From Clostridiales bacterium (lineage in GTDB: Bacteria; Bacillota; Clostridia; Christensenellales; Borkfalkiaceae), in NCBI GenBank assembly GCA_015055505.1, contig SVIB01000016.1, positions 1 through 32,691 on the forward strand: a stretch of 32,691 bases of DNA, in the 5' to 3' direction. Positions within the stretch are counted from its first letter, which is position 1. Each line of letters starts with the position of its first letter. Positions 1 to 7,571 of this stretch are shown here, piece after piece. The translations under genes were made by a program, and so were the position numbers. The notes under the pieces are model-generated. The model saw nothing but the letters and a program-made list of their open reading frames with translations, did not search any database and had not been told where the DNA came from.

Positions 1-117
1 TAAATCTTCTCCCACTTCCATTACAGCACCAAAAGGTCTGCCTGCGGGATACTCACCATTGATAGATAACACGAAGAAAGAGCCACATTCTTTCAAAAAT
101 TCGTATGCTTTACTCAT
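1..117 (-). CDS. Pyridoxamine 5'-phosphate oxidase-like flavin-binding protein (N-terminal part only)
   Basis: The first 39 residues of a protein whose remainder lies beyond the left edge of the window. The N-terminus, MSKAYEFLKECGSFFVLS followed by GRPFGAVME, resembles the opening strands of the split-barrel pyridoxamine-phosphate-oxidase-like family, small proteins that bind FMN or F420 and reduce small molecules. The ATG at 117 is preceded by AGGAG with about nine bases of spacing. It begins 22 bases after the stop of the TfoX-N gene and looks like the last visible member of the same minus-strand operon. Substrate cannot be inferred, and the family call rests on a short fragment. Confidence 0.65.
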   Translation of the reverse strand, partial: MSKAYEFLKECGSFFVLSINGEYPAGRPFGAVMEVGEDL

Positions 118-139
118 ATCAAATTACTCCTACAAATTC

Positions 140-427
140 TTATTTGTCCGCTAATTTCTTTATAACTTCGGTTAATTGTGCGCTATCGTCCACAAAGTCG
201 CAAAAAAGCATAGGCCTTGCGCCGTCGTATGGAATAGCGTATTCCGCATTCGGCAACAATTCTCGTTCTTTTTGGGTAGGCTTTATAAGCAATCTATCGT
301 CATAAATTCCACCGAACAAAGCACCGTTTGCATATAGCAGGTATTCGCCCATCATCTTTTTATAGGTAATATCTCTATCCTTTATTTGAGCTAAAACAAA
401 GTCTAAATATTCTTTCGTACTTGCCAT
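140..427 (-). CDS. TfoX N-terminal domain protein
   Basis: A 95-residue protein that consists of a TfoX/Sxy N-terminal domain alone. Visible family features are the amphipathic N-terminal helix (TKEYLDFVLAQI), a central KKMMGEYLLYANGALFGGIYDDRLLIKPT core and the closing ARPMLFCDFVDD segment. In Gammaproteobacteria TfoX controls competence, but stand-alone N-domain proteins are common in Firmicutes and have no settled function. I chose the ATG at 427, with AAGG eight bases upstream, over a TTG at 433 that would crowd the ribosome binding site. It lies 21 bases downstream of the cysteine-rich gene and 22 bases upstream of the flavin-binding protein, so all are probably on one transcript. Confidence 0.8.
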   Translation of the reverse strand: MASTKEYLDFVLAQIKDRDITYKKMMGEYLLYANGALFGGIYDDRLLIKPTQKERELLPNAEYAIPYDGARPMLFCDFVDDSAQLTEVIKKLADK

Positions 428-448
428 TTTCAACGCCTTAAAATATAA

Positions 449-1651
449 TTAAAATTCTTTTTTACACCAACGACAATAATAGCGTGGATTATCTTCCCCT
501 ACTATACAGCCTGCGAGTTTAACTTTACCTTCCTCTATATCTTTTTGTAGTTCGTCGGACATTATCGGCATTCCAAAAAGCAATTTTGATAGTTTACTTT
601 TACCACAATAAGGACACTTCAATGTAGAATATACTTTAGCTCTTACATTCCAAGTCAAGCCGTCTTGCACATTTATCGCAACGTAATCACATAAATCATC
701 GGCAGGATTCCATTTTACGTTGCCACGATATTCTTGTAAAAACTTGTTTTTTCTGTATCCCAAAACGCTGATAGCATTATCTATAAACAACTCTTCTTCG
801 CACCCTAACGTTTGAGAAAAATAGGCTAATTCTTCCTCATTAAATTCGCTACTATGTAAAGCGCAAATTAAACCGTCTAAAAGCGGTTTCATAGCTGTCA
901 TTATATTAAAGCGCACGCCTTTTGGTTTTTCTATATTTAATACAATCGCAAAAGTATCGCTTTTATCCGTTTCAATCCTATCAAAAACACCGATTTTCTC
1001 TTTCTGTTCGCGTAAAGCTTTCCAAACCGTTGCAGGTTTCACGCCAATACATTTTATTGATACGCTGTTTATATCCGCAAGCAACCCACCGATTTTTTTA
1101 TCCGCACCGCTTGAAACTAATTTATATTCGTAATAATGCGCATATTCGTCTGGTATATTGAACTTTTTACGCAAATCGACAATCTCGTTTCTATTAACGG
1201 CAGTAAACACAACGTCACGACTTGCCAACCCATTAAAATGAGCCGTACCAATATTATAAAACAAGATGTTTTCTATGTCATAATAAGAGTTCTTCTCGGT
1301 TGAACCATATCTTGCCTGCAATAAACAATCTTGTTTTGGTTGCATATCTTTTATGCCATTTATTATCGCCGTTTTCAAACCGTTAAAAAGCTCTTTTTTA
1401 CTTTTAGGAATATCAAACGGAACACGAAACTTTGAAAACAAAACCACGTTGCTTTCATCTTTTTTAAGAAAAAAATAATTTGGCATATGCCCTAAGCATT
1501 TTTCCGTTTCATCAAAGCAACAGCATTCAGGATTTTTACCGAACAAAGAATATCTACCGCCATTAAAAATACATTCGTCGCATATATGCCCAACACAAGC
1601 AGTACCTTTACTTGTGCCTACAAATCTTAATTTTGCCAAATCTTTTTCCAT
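449..1651 (-). CDS. Unrecognised cysteine-rich protein with C-terminal zinc ribbon
   Basis: A 400-residue protein that I do not recognise as a whole. Near the N-terminus is a dense cysteine cluster (CVGHICDEC, then ECCCFDETEKC, roughly residues 20-52) that could hold a metal or an Fe-S centre. The middle has no motif I can name. The last 55 or so residues form a zinc ribbon (CPYCGKSK, then LFGMPI, LAGCIVGEDNP and YYCRWCKKEF), a pattern also found as small stand-alone proteins. There is no signal peptide or membrane segment. The ATG at 1651 starts two bases after the stop of the CoA-disulfide reductase gene, with GGAAAAG just upstream, so translation is probably coupled. Context suggests a redox or metal role; that is inference only. 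Confidence 0.8.
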   Translation of the reverse strand: MEKDLAKLRFVGTSKGTACVGHICDECIFNGGRYSLFGKNPECCCFDETEKCLGHMPNYFFLKKDESNVVLFSKFRVPFDIPKSKKELFNGLKTAIINGIKDMQPKQDCLLQARYGSTEKNSYYDIENILFYNIGTAHFNGLASRDVVFTAVNRNEIVDLRKKFNIPDEYAHYYEYKLVSSGADKKIGGLLADINSVSIKCIGVKPATVWKALREQKEKIGVFDRIETDKSDTFAIVLNIEKPKGVRFNIMTAMKPLLDGLICALHSSEFNEEELAYFSQTLGCEEELFIDNAISVLGYRKNKFLQEYRGNVKWNPADDLCDYVAINVQDGLTWNVRAKVYSTLKCPYCGKSKLSKLLFGMPIMSDELQKDIEEGKVKLAGCIVGEDNPRYYCRWCKKEF

Positions 1652-1653
1652 AT

Positions 1654-3342
1654 TTACTTTTCCATACCGCACGAATAGCATTGCTTGGATAACATTTCTT
1701 CGTTTTTGATACTGCCGTACAATCTAAATCCGCCTGTAAAGTTGTACGCGTCAAAGCCGTTTTGGGTTAAAATTCGGGTTGCTAAATAACTGCGAAGTCC
1801 GCTTTGGCACATTACGTAGATTTTCTTAGTTCTATCCAGCTCGCCCAAACGCTCTCTTAAATCGTCCAACGGAATATTGATAAATCCGTCCGCGCGACCG
1901 CGCATATATTCAAACGGCGTGCGCGTATCAAGTAAAATTACGTCCTTTCTTTCTCTTAACGCAGGGATTTCCTCATAATAAAACTGCTTTACGACACCGT
2001 TTTTGATATTGTCCGCAACGAAACCAGCCATATTGACGGGGTCTTTCGCCGACGAATACGGCGGAGCGTAGGCAAGATCTAAATCCTTTAATTCGTCCGC
2101 TTTCATACCTGCACGAATGGCGGTTGCGATCACGTCAATGCGTTTATCTACGCCGTCGTAACCGACGATTTGCGCGCCCAAAATCTTATAAGTTCCCTTT
2201 TCAAAAAGGAGTTTCAAGGTCATTGCCGTTGCGTTCGGATAATATCCAGCGTGCGAATTTTGCGTTAAAATCACCTTTTCGTATTCGATACCGATTGCTT
2301 TGGCTTGCTGTTCGTTAATGCCCGTCGTCGCCACCGTCATATCGAAAAGTTTTAGCACGGACGAGCCTTGCGAGCCTTGATATTCGCTGTTCAATCCGCA
2401 AATATTATCGGCAACTATACGCCCCTGCTTGTTGGCAGGTCCTGCCAAGGAAATAACCGCATCTTGCTCGGTAATAAAGTGTTTTACCTGCACCGCATCC
2501 CCAACCGCATAGATATCGGGTAGCGAAGTTTGCATTTTCGCATTGACCTTGATTGCGCCTTTCATACCAAGTTCTATCCCTGCTTTTTTTGCAAGGGTGT
2601 TTTCGGGCGTAACGCCGACGGAAACCACTACCATGTCCGCATTGAGTTTACTTCCGCCAGCAAATTCCAGCGATATTTGCTCGCCGTTTGCCGACAATTT
2701 TTCCGTGTTGGCGTTGAGCAATATTTGTACGCCGTGATAGCGAAAATTAGCGTGAATAAAGGACGCCATATCGCAGTCAACCGTCGGCAAAAGATGATTA
2801 CCGCGCTGAATAACCGTCGTTTGGATCCCAAATTCGACGAGGTTTTCCGCAGTTTCCAAACCGATAAACCCACCACCGATAATAACTGCGGTTTTCGGCC
2901 TTTTTTGCTCTATAAACGCGCGAATTTTGAGCGCATCTTCTACGGTGCGGAGAGTAAATACTCTTTTATTTTCGACATAAAAATCAGGCAAAATCGTCTT
3001 TGCTCCGGGCGATAAAATGAGTTTATCATAGGTTTCCGTAAAGCTCGTTCCTGTTCTCAAATCGGTTACGGAAACGGTTTTGTTTTGCGTATCGATATCG
3101 GTAACTTCGTGATTGACTTTCGCTGTGATTTTGAAACGGCGGTAAAAACTTTCGGGCGTTTGCAAGGTCAAATCTTCCTTGTCCGCGATAACACCGCCGA
3201 TATAATAGGGCAAACCGCAGTTTGCGTACGAAATAAAGCCCGAACGTTCAAAAATGATAATTTCCGCACGTTCGTCTAATCTTCTTATTCTTGCCGCAGC
3301 AGTTGCGCCGCCTGCAACTCCGCCTACGATTACTATTTTCAT
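1654..3342 (-). CDS. CoA-disulfide reductase / NADH oxidase fused to a rhodanese domain
   Basis: A 562-residue flavoenzyme of the CoADR-RHD type: an FAD/NAD(P) pyridine nucleotide-disulfide oxidoreductase followed by a rhodanese domain. It starts with the Rossmann motif VIVGGVAGGA; the single redox cysteine is Cys42 in SYANCGLPYYIGG; a second dinucleotide fold is at VIIGGGFIGLE; the YAVGDAV segment closes the FAD site. The C-terminal rhodanese domain (from about residue 455) has its active cysteine in CQSGLRS (about residue 512), and the tail carries a CYSC pair (about 555-558). Known relatives reduce CoA disulfide, CoA persulfide or polysulfide with NAD(P)H. The ATG at 3342 has AGGAG at good spacing; a TTG at 3360 lies upstream of that site and is rejected. 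First gene of the operon. Confidence 0.92.
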   Translation of the reverse strand: MKIVIVGGVAGGATAAARIRRLDERAEIIIFERSGFISYANCGLPYYIGGVIADKEDLTLQTPESFYRRFKITAKVNHEVTDIDTQNKTVSVTDLRTGTSFTETYDKLILSPGAKTILPDFYVENKRVFTLRTVEDALKIRAFIEQKRPKTAVIIGGGFIGLETAENLVEFGIQTTVIQRGNHLLPTVDCDMASFIHANFRYHGVQILLNANTEKLSANGEQISLEFAGGSKLNADMVVVSVGVTPENTLAKKAGIELGMKGAIKVNAKMQTSLPDIYAVGDAVQVKHFITEQDAVISLAGPANKQGRIVADNICGLNSEYQGSQGSSVLKLFDMTVATTGINEQQAKAIGIEYEKVILTQNSHAGYYPNATAMTLKLLFEKGTYKILGAQIVGYDGVDKRIDVIATAIRAGMKADELKDLDLAYAPPYSSAKDPVNMAGFVADNIKNGVVKQFYYEEIPALRERKDVILLDTRTPFEYMRGRADGFINIPLDDLRERLGELDRTKKIYVMCQSGLRSYLATRILTQNGFDAYNFTGGFRLYGSIKNEEMLSKQCYSCGMEK

Positions 3343-3362
3343 AGAACTCTCCTTTTTCAAGT

Positions 3363-3391
3363 ATTATATCATATTCCTATTTATATTTCAA
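3363..3391 (-). promoter_or_regulatory. Promoter of the CoADR-rhodanese operon
   Basis: On the minus strand TTGAAA (3386-3391) and TATAAT (3363-3368) are separated by exactly 17 bases, with a TGA extended -10 directly before TATAAT. The predicted start lies near 3356, so the leader is only about 14 bases and holds just the ribosome binding site. Confidence 0.75.
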
Positions 3392-3525
3392 TCCTTTCTT
3401 TTTTTTCAGTACAAAAGTAACAGAAAACACGTCTAAATCCTTCTTATTCTGCTAAACAGTAAACAGACGGATTGTCTTAATCTAAACACATAAATAATAA
3501 TTATATCTTTAGTTTTTTAAACGGC

Positions 3526-3554
3526 TTGACTTAATTTTAATAATTTGCTATTAT
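3526..3554 (+). promoter_or_regulatory. Promoter of the COG2509 FAD protein gene
   Basis: TTGACT (3526-3531) and TATTAT (3549-3554) are 17 bases apart, and TGC before the -10 makes it an extended type. A TATAAT at 3552-3557 overlaps but would need a 20-base spacer. It faces away from the CoADR promoter. The stretch between the two divergent promoters (3392-3525) is AT-rich and shows no gene. Confidence 0.7.
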
Positions 3555-3622
3555 AATCTGTGGAATTTGTTGCGTTATTTACCAACAGCAAGAACTCATA
3601 TTGTGAGCTTGGAGGTTTTACT

Positions 3623-4990
3623 ATGAATTATGATGTAATTATTATCGGTGCAGGTCCCGGCGGTATTTTTTCGGCATACGAACTAACACAATTAAAGCCA
3701 AACTTAAAAATAGCAGTATTTGAAACCGGTCGCGCTTTAAATAAACGCCGTTGCCCTATTGACGGGGATAAAATTAAGTCTTGTATAAATTGCCCAAGTT
3801 GCTCAATTATGAGCGGTTTTGGCGGTGCTGGCGCTTTTTCCGACGGTAAATACAACATAACAAACGATTTTGGCGGAACTTTACACGAATATATCGGCAA
3901 AGAGAAGGCGTTAGACTTAATGCGCTACGTTGACGACATTAATATGAAATACGGCGGAGAGGGAACAAAACTCTACTCTACCACCGGTACCGCCCTTAAA
4001 AAAGAATGTATTACGCACGATTTACACCTTTTAGACGCATCCGTAAGACATTTAGGCACTGATATAAATTACGTCGTATTAGAAAACGTTTACAACTATC
4101 TTAAAGACCGCGTAGAATTTTACTTCGACTGTCCCGTAGACTCCGTTTCGGTAATTGACGGCGGTTATGAAATTAATTGTAAAAACGGCACTTTCACTTG
4201 CGAAAAATGTATAATTTCAGTAGGAAGAAGCGGTAGCAAATGGATGGAACGTATTTGCAAAGAACTCGACATTCCAACTAAATCTAACCGTGTAGATATC
4301 GGCGTAAGAGTTGAACTCCCCGCTGAAGTATTCTCTCACCTTACCGACGAACTTTACGAGAGTAAAATCGTATACCGTACCAAAGAATACGGAGATAAAG
4401 TTCGTACTTTCTGTATGAATCCTAAAGGCGCAGTCGTAAACGAAAACACAAACGGCATTATAACCGTAAACGGTCACAGTTACGAAGATCCCGAAAAACA
4501 AACTCAAAATACCAACTTTGCTTTACTCGTTGCAAAACACTTCTCTGAGCCGTTTAAAGACTCTAACGGTTACGGCGAATCTATTGCAAGGCTTAGCAAC
4601 ATGTTAGGTGGCGGAGTTATTGTTCAGCGATTTGGCGATTTAACAAGAGGTCGCCGTTCTACGCAAAGCCGTATTGACGAGGCTTTTATCACTCCGACTT
4701 TAAAAGCAACGCCCGGAGATTTAAGTTTAGTTCTTCCTAAGCGTATTTTGGACGGTATAATTGAAATGATTTACGCTCTTGATAAAGTAGCGCCCGGCAC
4801 GGCTAACGACGATACCCTTCTTTACGGCGTAGAAGTTAAGTTCTACAATATGGAAGTTGAAGTTGACGAAAATTTAGAGTCTTGCCTTAAAGGTCTTTAT
4901 ATTATAGGTGACGGAAGTGGCATAACACACTCTCTTTCACACGCCTCGGCAAGCGGTGTGTTCGTTGCAAGAAAAATTGCAAATAACTAA
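3623..4990 (+). CDS. FAD-dependent dehydrogenase-like protein, COG2509 family
   Basis: A 455-residue predicted flavoprotein of the uncharacterised FAD-dependent dehydrogenase group (COG2509). The N-terminus has the dinucleotide-binding motif YDVIIIGAGPGGIFSA. A conserved cysteine-rich loop follows (KRRCP, then CINCPSCSIMSGFGGAGAFSDGK, around residues 58-85), and the C-terminus has the FAD-closing YIIGDGSGITHSLSHASASG. Length matches the family. The physiological substrate of these proteins is unknown. The ATG at 3623 has GGAGG at 3611-3615, seven bases away; an upstream ATG-less extension to 3560 would start inside the promoter and is rejected. Single-gene transcript with its own promoter and terminator. 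Confidence 0.88.
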   Translation: MNYDVIIIGAGPGGIFSAYELTQLKPNLKIAVFETGRALNKRRCPIDGDKIKSCINCPSCSIMSGFGGAGAFSDGKYNITNDFGGTLHEYIGKEKALDLMRYVDDINMKYGGEGTKLYSTTGTALKKECITHDLHLLDASVRHLGTDINYVVLENVYNYLKDRVEFYFDCPVDSVSVIDGGYEINCKNGTFTCEKCIISVGRSGSKWMERICKELDIPTKSNRVDIGVRVELPAEVFSHLTDELYESKIVYRTKEYGDKVRTFCMNPKGAVVNENTNGIITVNGHSYEDPEKQTQNTNFALLVAKHFSEPFKDSNGYGESIARLSNMLGGGVIVQRFGDLTRGRRSTQSRIDEAFITPTLKATPGDLSLVLPKRILDGIIEMIYALDKVAPGTANDDTLLYGVEVKFYNMEVEVDENLESCLKGLYIIGDGSGITHSLSHASASGVFVARKIANN

Positions 4991-5007
4991 TCTTTGACAT
5001 ATATAGC

Positions 5008-5043
5008 GCGCCCCAAAAGTTTGAAAACTTTTGGGGCGCTTTT
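5008..5043 (+). terminator. Rho-independent terminator after the COG2509 gene
   Basis: A perfect 14-bp stem (5008-5021 with 5026-5039) closes on a TGAA loop and is followed by TTTT on the plus strand. It sits 17 bases after the stop codon. The opposite strand has no T run, so it serves the plus-strand gene. Confidence 0.92.
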
Positions 5044-5059
5044 AATATTTAATTTAATT

Positions 5060-5743
5060 CTAAATATTAACAATGAACTTTCTACTATTTTCTTTCATAT
5101 ATTTTCTTACGGATTTCCATTTAGGCATATAAAACGAAAGCATATTTTTAAACCCTTCGCCGTGATTAGAATATTTCAAATGACAAATTTCGTGTAAAGC
5201 AACGTAATTTAAACATTCTACAGGTAAAAACACAAGATATAGAGATAGACTTATATTGCCCTTTGCGGTATTACAACTACCCCAAGTCGACACCGTCTTT
5301 TTTATTTTAAAATCGGTATATTTAAACCCCGTTACGGTTGACCAATATTTCAAATACTGCTCAGCACACTCGTAAAAAAATTGTTTTATAAACCCCTCGA
5401 ACAAACGCATAACGGCAGGAATATTTTCAGCAAAAACAGTCACTTTTCCAATATCAAAAACGACTTTATTTTCTTTTGAATTGACTACTTTAAAAACAGT
5501 TTCCTTGCCAAATATAAAGAAACGTTCCCCGTCGCTAAAATTAAACTCTAATCTCTCATTAACTATATCTATTTTTGATTTTACCCAACTTATCTTTTGA
5601 CGGAAAAATTTTAGTGCCTCATTTTCAGGCATTTTTTTAGGAACGGTTAGCGTTACTTTACCCTCTCGGCTTATTCTTATACTTAAATTTTTTACCGACT
5701 TTCTTACAAGCTCGATTTCTATACCCTGTTCTTTTATAACCAT
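5060..5743 (-). CDS. YgjP-like (DUF45) zinc metallopeptidase-type protein
   Basis: A 227-residue protein of the YgjP/DUF45 family, related to WLM and SprT zinc peptidases. The zinc site is clear near the C-terminus: HEICHL (His184, Glu185, His188) and a third histidine in NHGEGF (about His194). TWGSC upstream of it is also typical of the family. The biochemical role is not established. The start is uncertain: ATG codons at 5743 and 5752 both lie directly after the RNase Y terminator and neither has a real Shine-Dalgarno sequence. The gene ends in TAG, one of only two such stops in the window, with a TAA two codons later. It is probably expressed by read-through from rny or from a promoter I could not locate. 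Confidence 0.85.
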   Translation of the reverse strand: MVIKEQGIEIELVRKSVKNLSIRISREGKVTLTVPKKMPENEALKFFRQKISWVKSKIDIVNERLEFNFSDGERFFIFGKETVFKVVNSKENKVVFDIGKVTVFAENIPAVMRLFEGFIKQFFYECAEQYLKYWSTVTGFKYTDFKIKKTVSTWGSCNTAKGNISLSLYLVFLPVECLNYVALHEICHLKYSNHGEGFKNMLSFYMPKWKSVRKYMKENSRKFIVNI

Positions 5744-5754
5744 ATTTACCATGT

Positions 5755-5784
5755 AAAAACTGCCGTTGTAAAACACAACGGCAG
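5755..5784 (-). terminator. Rho-independent terminator after rny
   Basis: A perfect 10-bp stem, CTGCCGTTGT paired with ACAACGGCAG (5760-5769 with 5775-5784), has a five-base loop and is followed by five T on the minus strand (5755-5759). It begins nine bases after the rny stop and ends only three bases before the upstream candidate start (5752) of the YgjP-like gene. Confidence 0.88.
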
Positions 5785-5792
5785 AATTTTTA

Positions 5793-7397
5793 TTACTTAG
5801 CGTATTCTACGCAACGCCATTCTCTAATAACGTTGACTTTGATTTGTCCGGGATATTCAAGTTCGCTTTCAATCTTTTTAGCAATATCTTTTGCAAGGAA
5901 TAATGCTTGACTGTCGTCGATTTGTTCGGGTTTAACAACGACACGAACTTCTCTTCCCGCTTGAATTGCATAAGCCTTTTCAACACCTGCAAATCCGGAA
6001 GAAATATTTTCAAGTTGTTCAAGACGTTTAATATAGTTAGTATTGGTTTCACGTCTTGCGCCCGGTCTTGCGCCCGAAATAGCGTCGGCAGCCTGAACGA
6101 GAACAGCCTCGATACATTTAGGCTCAACGTCGCCGTGGTGGGCTTGTATACAGTTGACTACGTTCTTACTTTCTTTGTACTTTTTAGCGAGGTCAACACC
6201 GATTTGAATGTGCGTTCCCTCAACCTCAAAGTCTACGGCTTTACCAAGGTCGTGAAGTAAACCGCCACGTTTTGCAAGGTTTACGTCAACGCCGAGTTCA
6301 GCAGCCATAAGACCTGCAAGATGAGCAACCTCTAAAGAGTGTTGCAATACGTTTTGTCCGTAACTCGTTCTAAATTTAAGTCTACCAAGAAGTTTTATAA
6401 GTTCAGGATGAATACCGAAAAGACCGACTTCAAACATTGCTGACTCACCAGCCTCTTTGATTTGAACGTCAAGTTCTTTCTTAACTTTTTCAACCGTTTC
6501 TTCTATTCTTGCCGGATGAATTCTTCCGTCGGCGATAAGTTTTTCAAGAGAAAGTCTTGCAACTTCACGTCTTACTGGGTCGAAACCTGAAAGAATTACT
6601 ACTTCCGGAGTATCGTCGATAATAAGTTCAATACCCGTTGCATTTTCAAGGGTTCTTATATTTCTACCTTCCCTACCGATAATTCTTGCTTTCATATCGT
6701 CGTTGGGAAGAGGAACGACCGATACGGTTATTTCCGACGCGTGGTCGGTACAGCATTTTTGAATTGCAAGACTTATAATGTCTTTTGCTCTTTTATTTGC
6801 CTCGTCTTTAGCCTCTTGTTCAAGATTTCTAACTTGAACGGCTACGTCGTGGCGGGTTTCCTCAATAATAGAATCAGTAAGTTGTTTTTTTGCCTCGTCT
6901 TTTGTAAGACCTGAAATTTCTTCAAGTTTAGCAATTACACTTTCGTATTCTTTATCAATTTTTTCTTGCTTTAAAGCAAGGTTTGCAACCTTTTTATCAA
7001 GGTCTTTCTTTTGGAGTTCGAGTTCTTCTGCCTTTTTAAGGTTGTTACTTTCCTTTTTGGTAAGAAGTTCATCTCTTTGGTCTAATCTTTGCTCCATTTT
7101 TTGGAGTTCGGCACGCTTTTCGCGAGATTCTCTCTCAAAGTCGTGACGGAGTTTGATTTCCTGCTCTTTAGCCTCAAGCGCGGCTTCCTTTTTGAGTGCC
7201 TTACATTCTTGTTCAGCATCCTCTTTCATTTTGGTTATCATGCTTTCAACCGAACCAACTTTTGCCTCTCTTATCTTTTTAAGAAAGACTAAAGCAACTA
7301 TAATGCCTACAGCTATACCAACGATCGCGCATACAACGGGAATTATTACGTCCATTATTTGCGACGCTAAAAGCAGGGAGTTTAATTGTGCGTTCAT
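5793..7397 (-). CDS. rny: Ribonuclease Y
   Basis: A 534-residue membrane-anchored endoribonuclease that starts mRNA decay in many Firmicutes. Domains in order: an N-terminal transmembrane helix (about residues 13-38, [21 protein letters not shown]), a long charged coiled coil (about 45-200), a KH RNA-binding domain with the GREGRN motif, and an HD domain with [10 protein letters not shown] and LLHDLGK. The C-terminal [13 protein letters not shown] is also typical. Length agrees with the family. The ATG at 7397 has GGGAGG upstream; the reading frame extends further but into the leader. The gene has its own promoter and terminator and so looks transcribed separately from dxs. Confidence 0.97.
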   Translation of the reverse strand: MNAQLNSLLLASQIMDVIIPVVCAIVGIAVGIIVALVFLKKIREAKVGSVESMITKMKEDAEQECKALKKEAALEAKEQEIKLRHDFERESREKRAELQKMEQRLDQRDELLTKKESNNLKKAEELELQKKDLDKKVANLALKQEKIDKEYESVIAKLEEISGLTKDEAKKQLTDSIIEETRHDVAVQVRNLEQEAKDEANKRAKDIISLAIQKCCTDHASEITVSVVPLPNDDMKARIIGREGRNIRTLENATGIELIIDDTPEVVILSGFDPVRREVARLSLEKLIADGRIHPARIEETVEKVKKELDVQIKEAGESAMFEVGLFGIHPELIKLLGRLKFRTSYGQNVLQHSLEVAHLAGLMAAELGVDVNLAKRGGLLHDLGKAVDFEVEGTHIQIGVDLAKKYKESKNVVNCIQAHHGDVEPKCIEAVLVQAADAISGARPGARRETNTNYIKRLEQLENISSGFAGVEKAYAIQAGREVRVVVKPEQIDDSQALFLAKDIAKKIESELEYPGQIKVNVIREWRCVEYAK

Positions 7398-7473
7398 ATT
7401 CGCAACCTCCCGAAAAATTATTGTTGTAAAATCTAAAAAAGAATTTCTTCTTAGATTAGTATAATACAATATT

Positions 7474-7502
7474 ATTTTAACTTATATTAAGTTTAAAGTC
7501 AA
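7474..7502 (-). promoter_or_regulatory. Promoter of rny
   Basis: TTGACT (7497-7502) and TAAAAT (7474-7479) on the minus strand are 17 bases apart, just after the dxs terminator. The leader of about 70 bases contains an AT-rich imperfect inverted repeat near 7425-7460 (AATCTAA pairing with TTAGATT), which could fold but is too weak to name. Confidence 0.65.
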
Positions 7503-7512
7503 TACAATTCGT

Positions 7513-7562
7513 AAAAAAAACGGCGAAACTCTTGATTTTTTTTGCAATTCAAGTTTTCGCCG
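7513..7562 (-). terminator. Rho-independent terminator after dxs
   Basis: The arms at 7521-7535 and 7549-7562 (CGGCGAAA and TTTCGCCG with an extension CTTGA/TCAAG and a small bulge) form a stem with a 13-base loop. Eight T follow on the minus strand (7513-7520). It starts nine bases after the dxs stop codon. Confidence 0.85.
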
Positions 7563-7571
7563 TACTCAATA

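Noticed and set aside
2530..3015. A 161-codon plus-strand frame inside the CoA-disulfide reductase gene
   Set aside because: It lies wholly opposite a strongly conserved gene, has no ribosome binding site and shows no protein motif.
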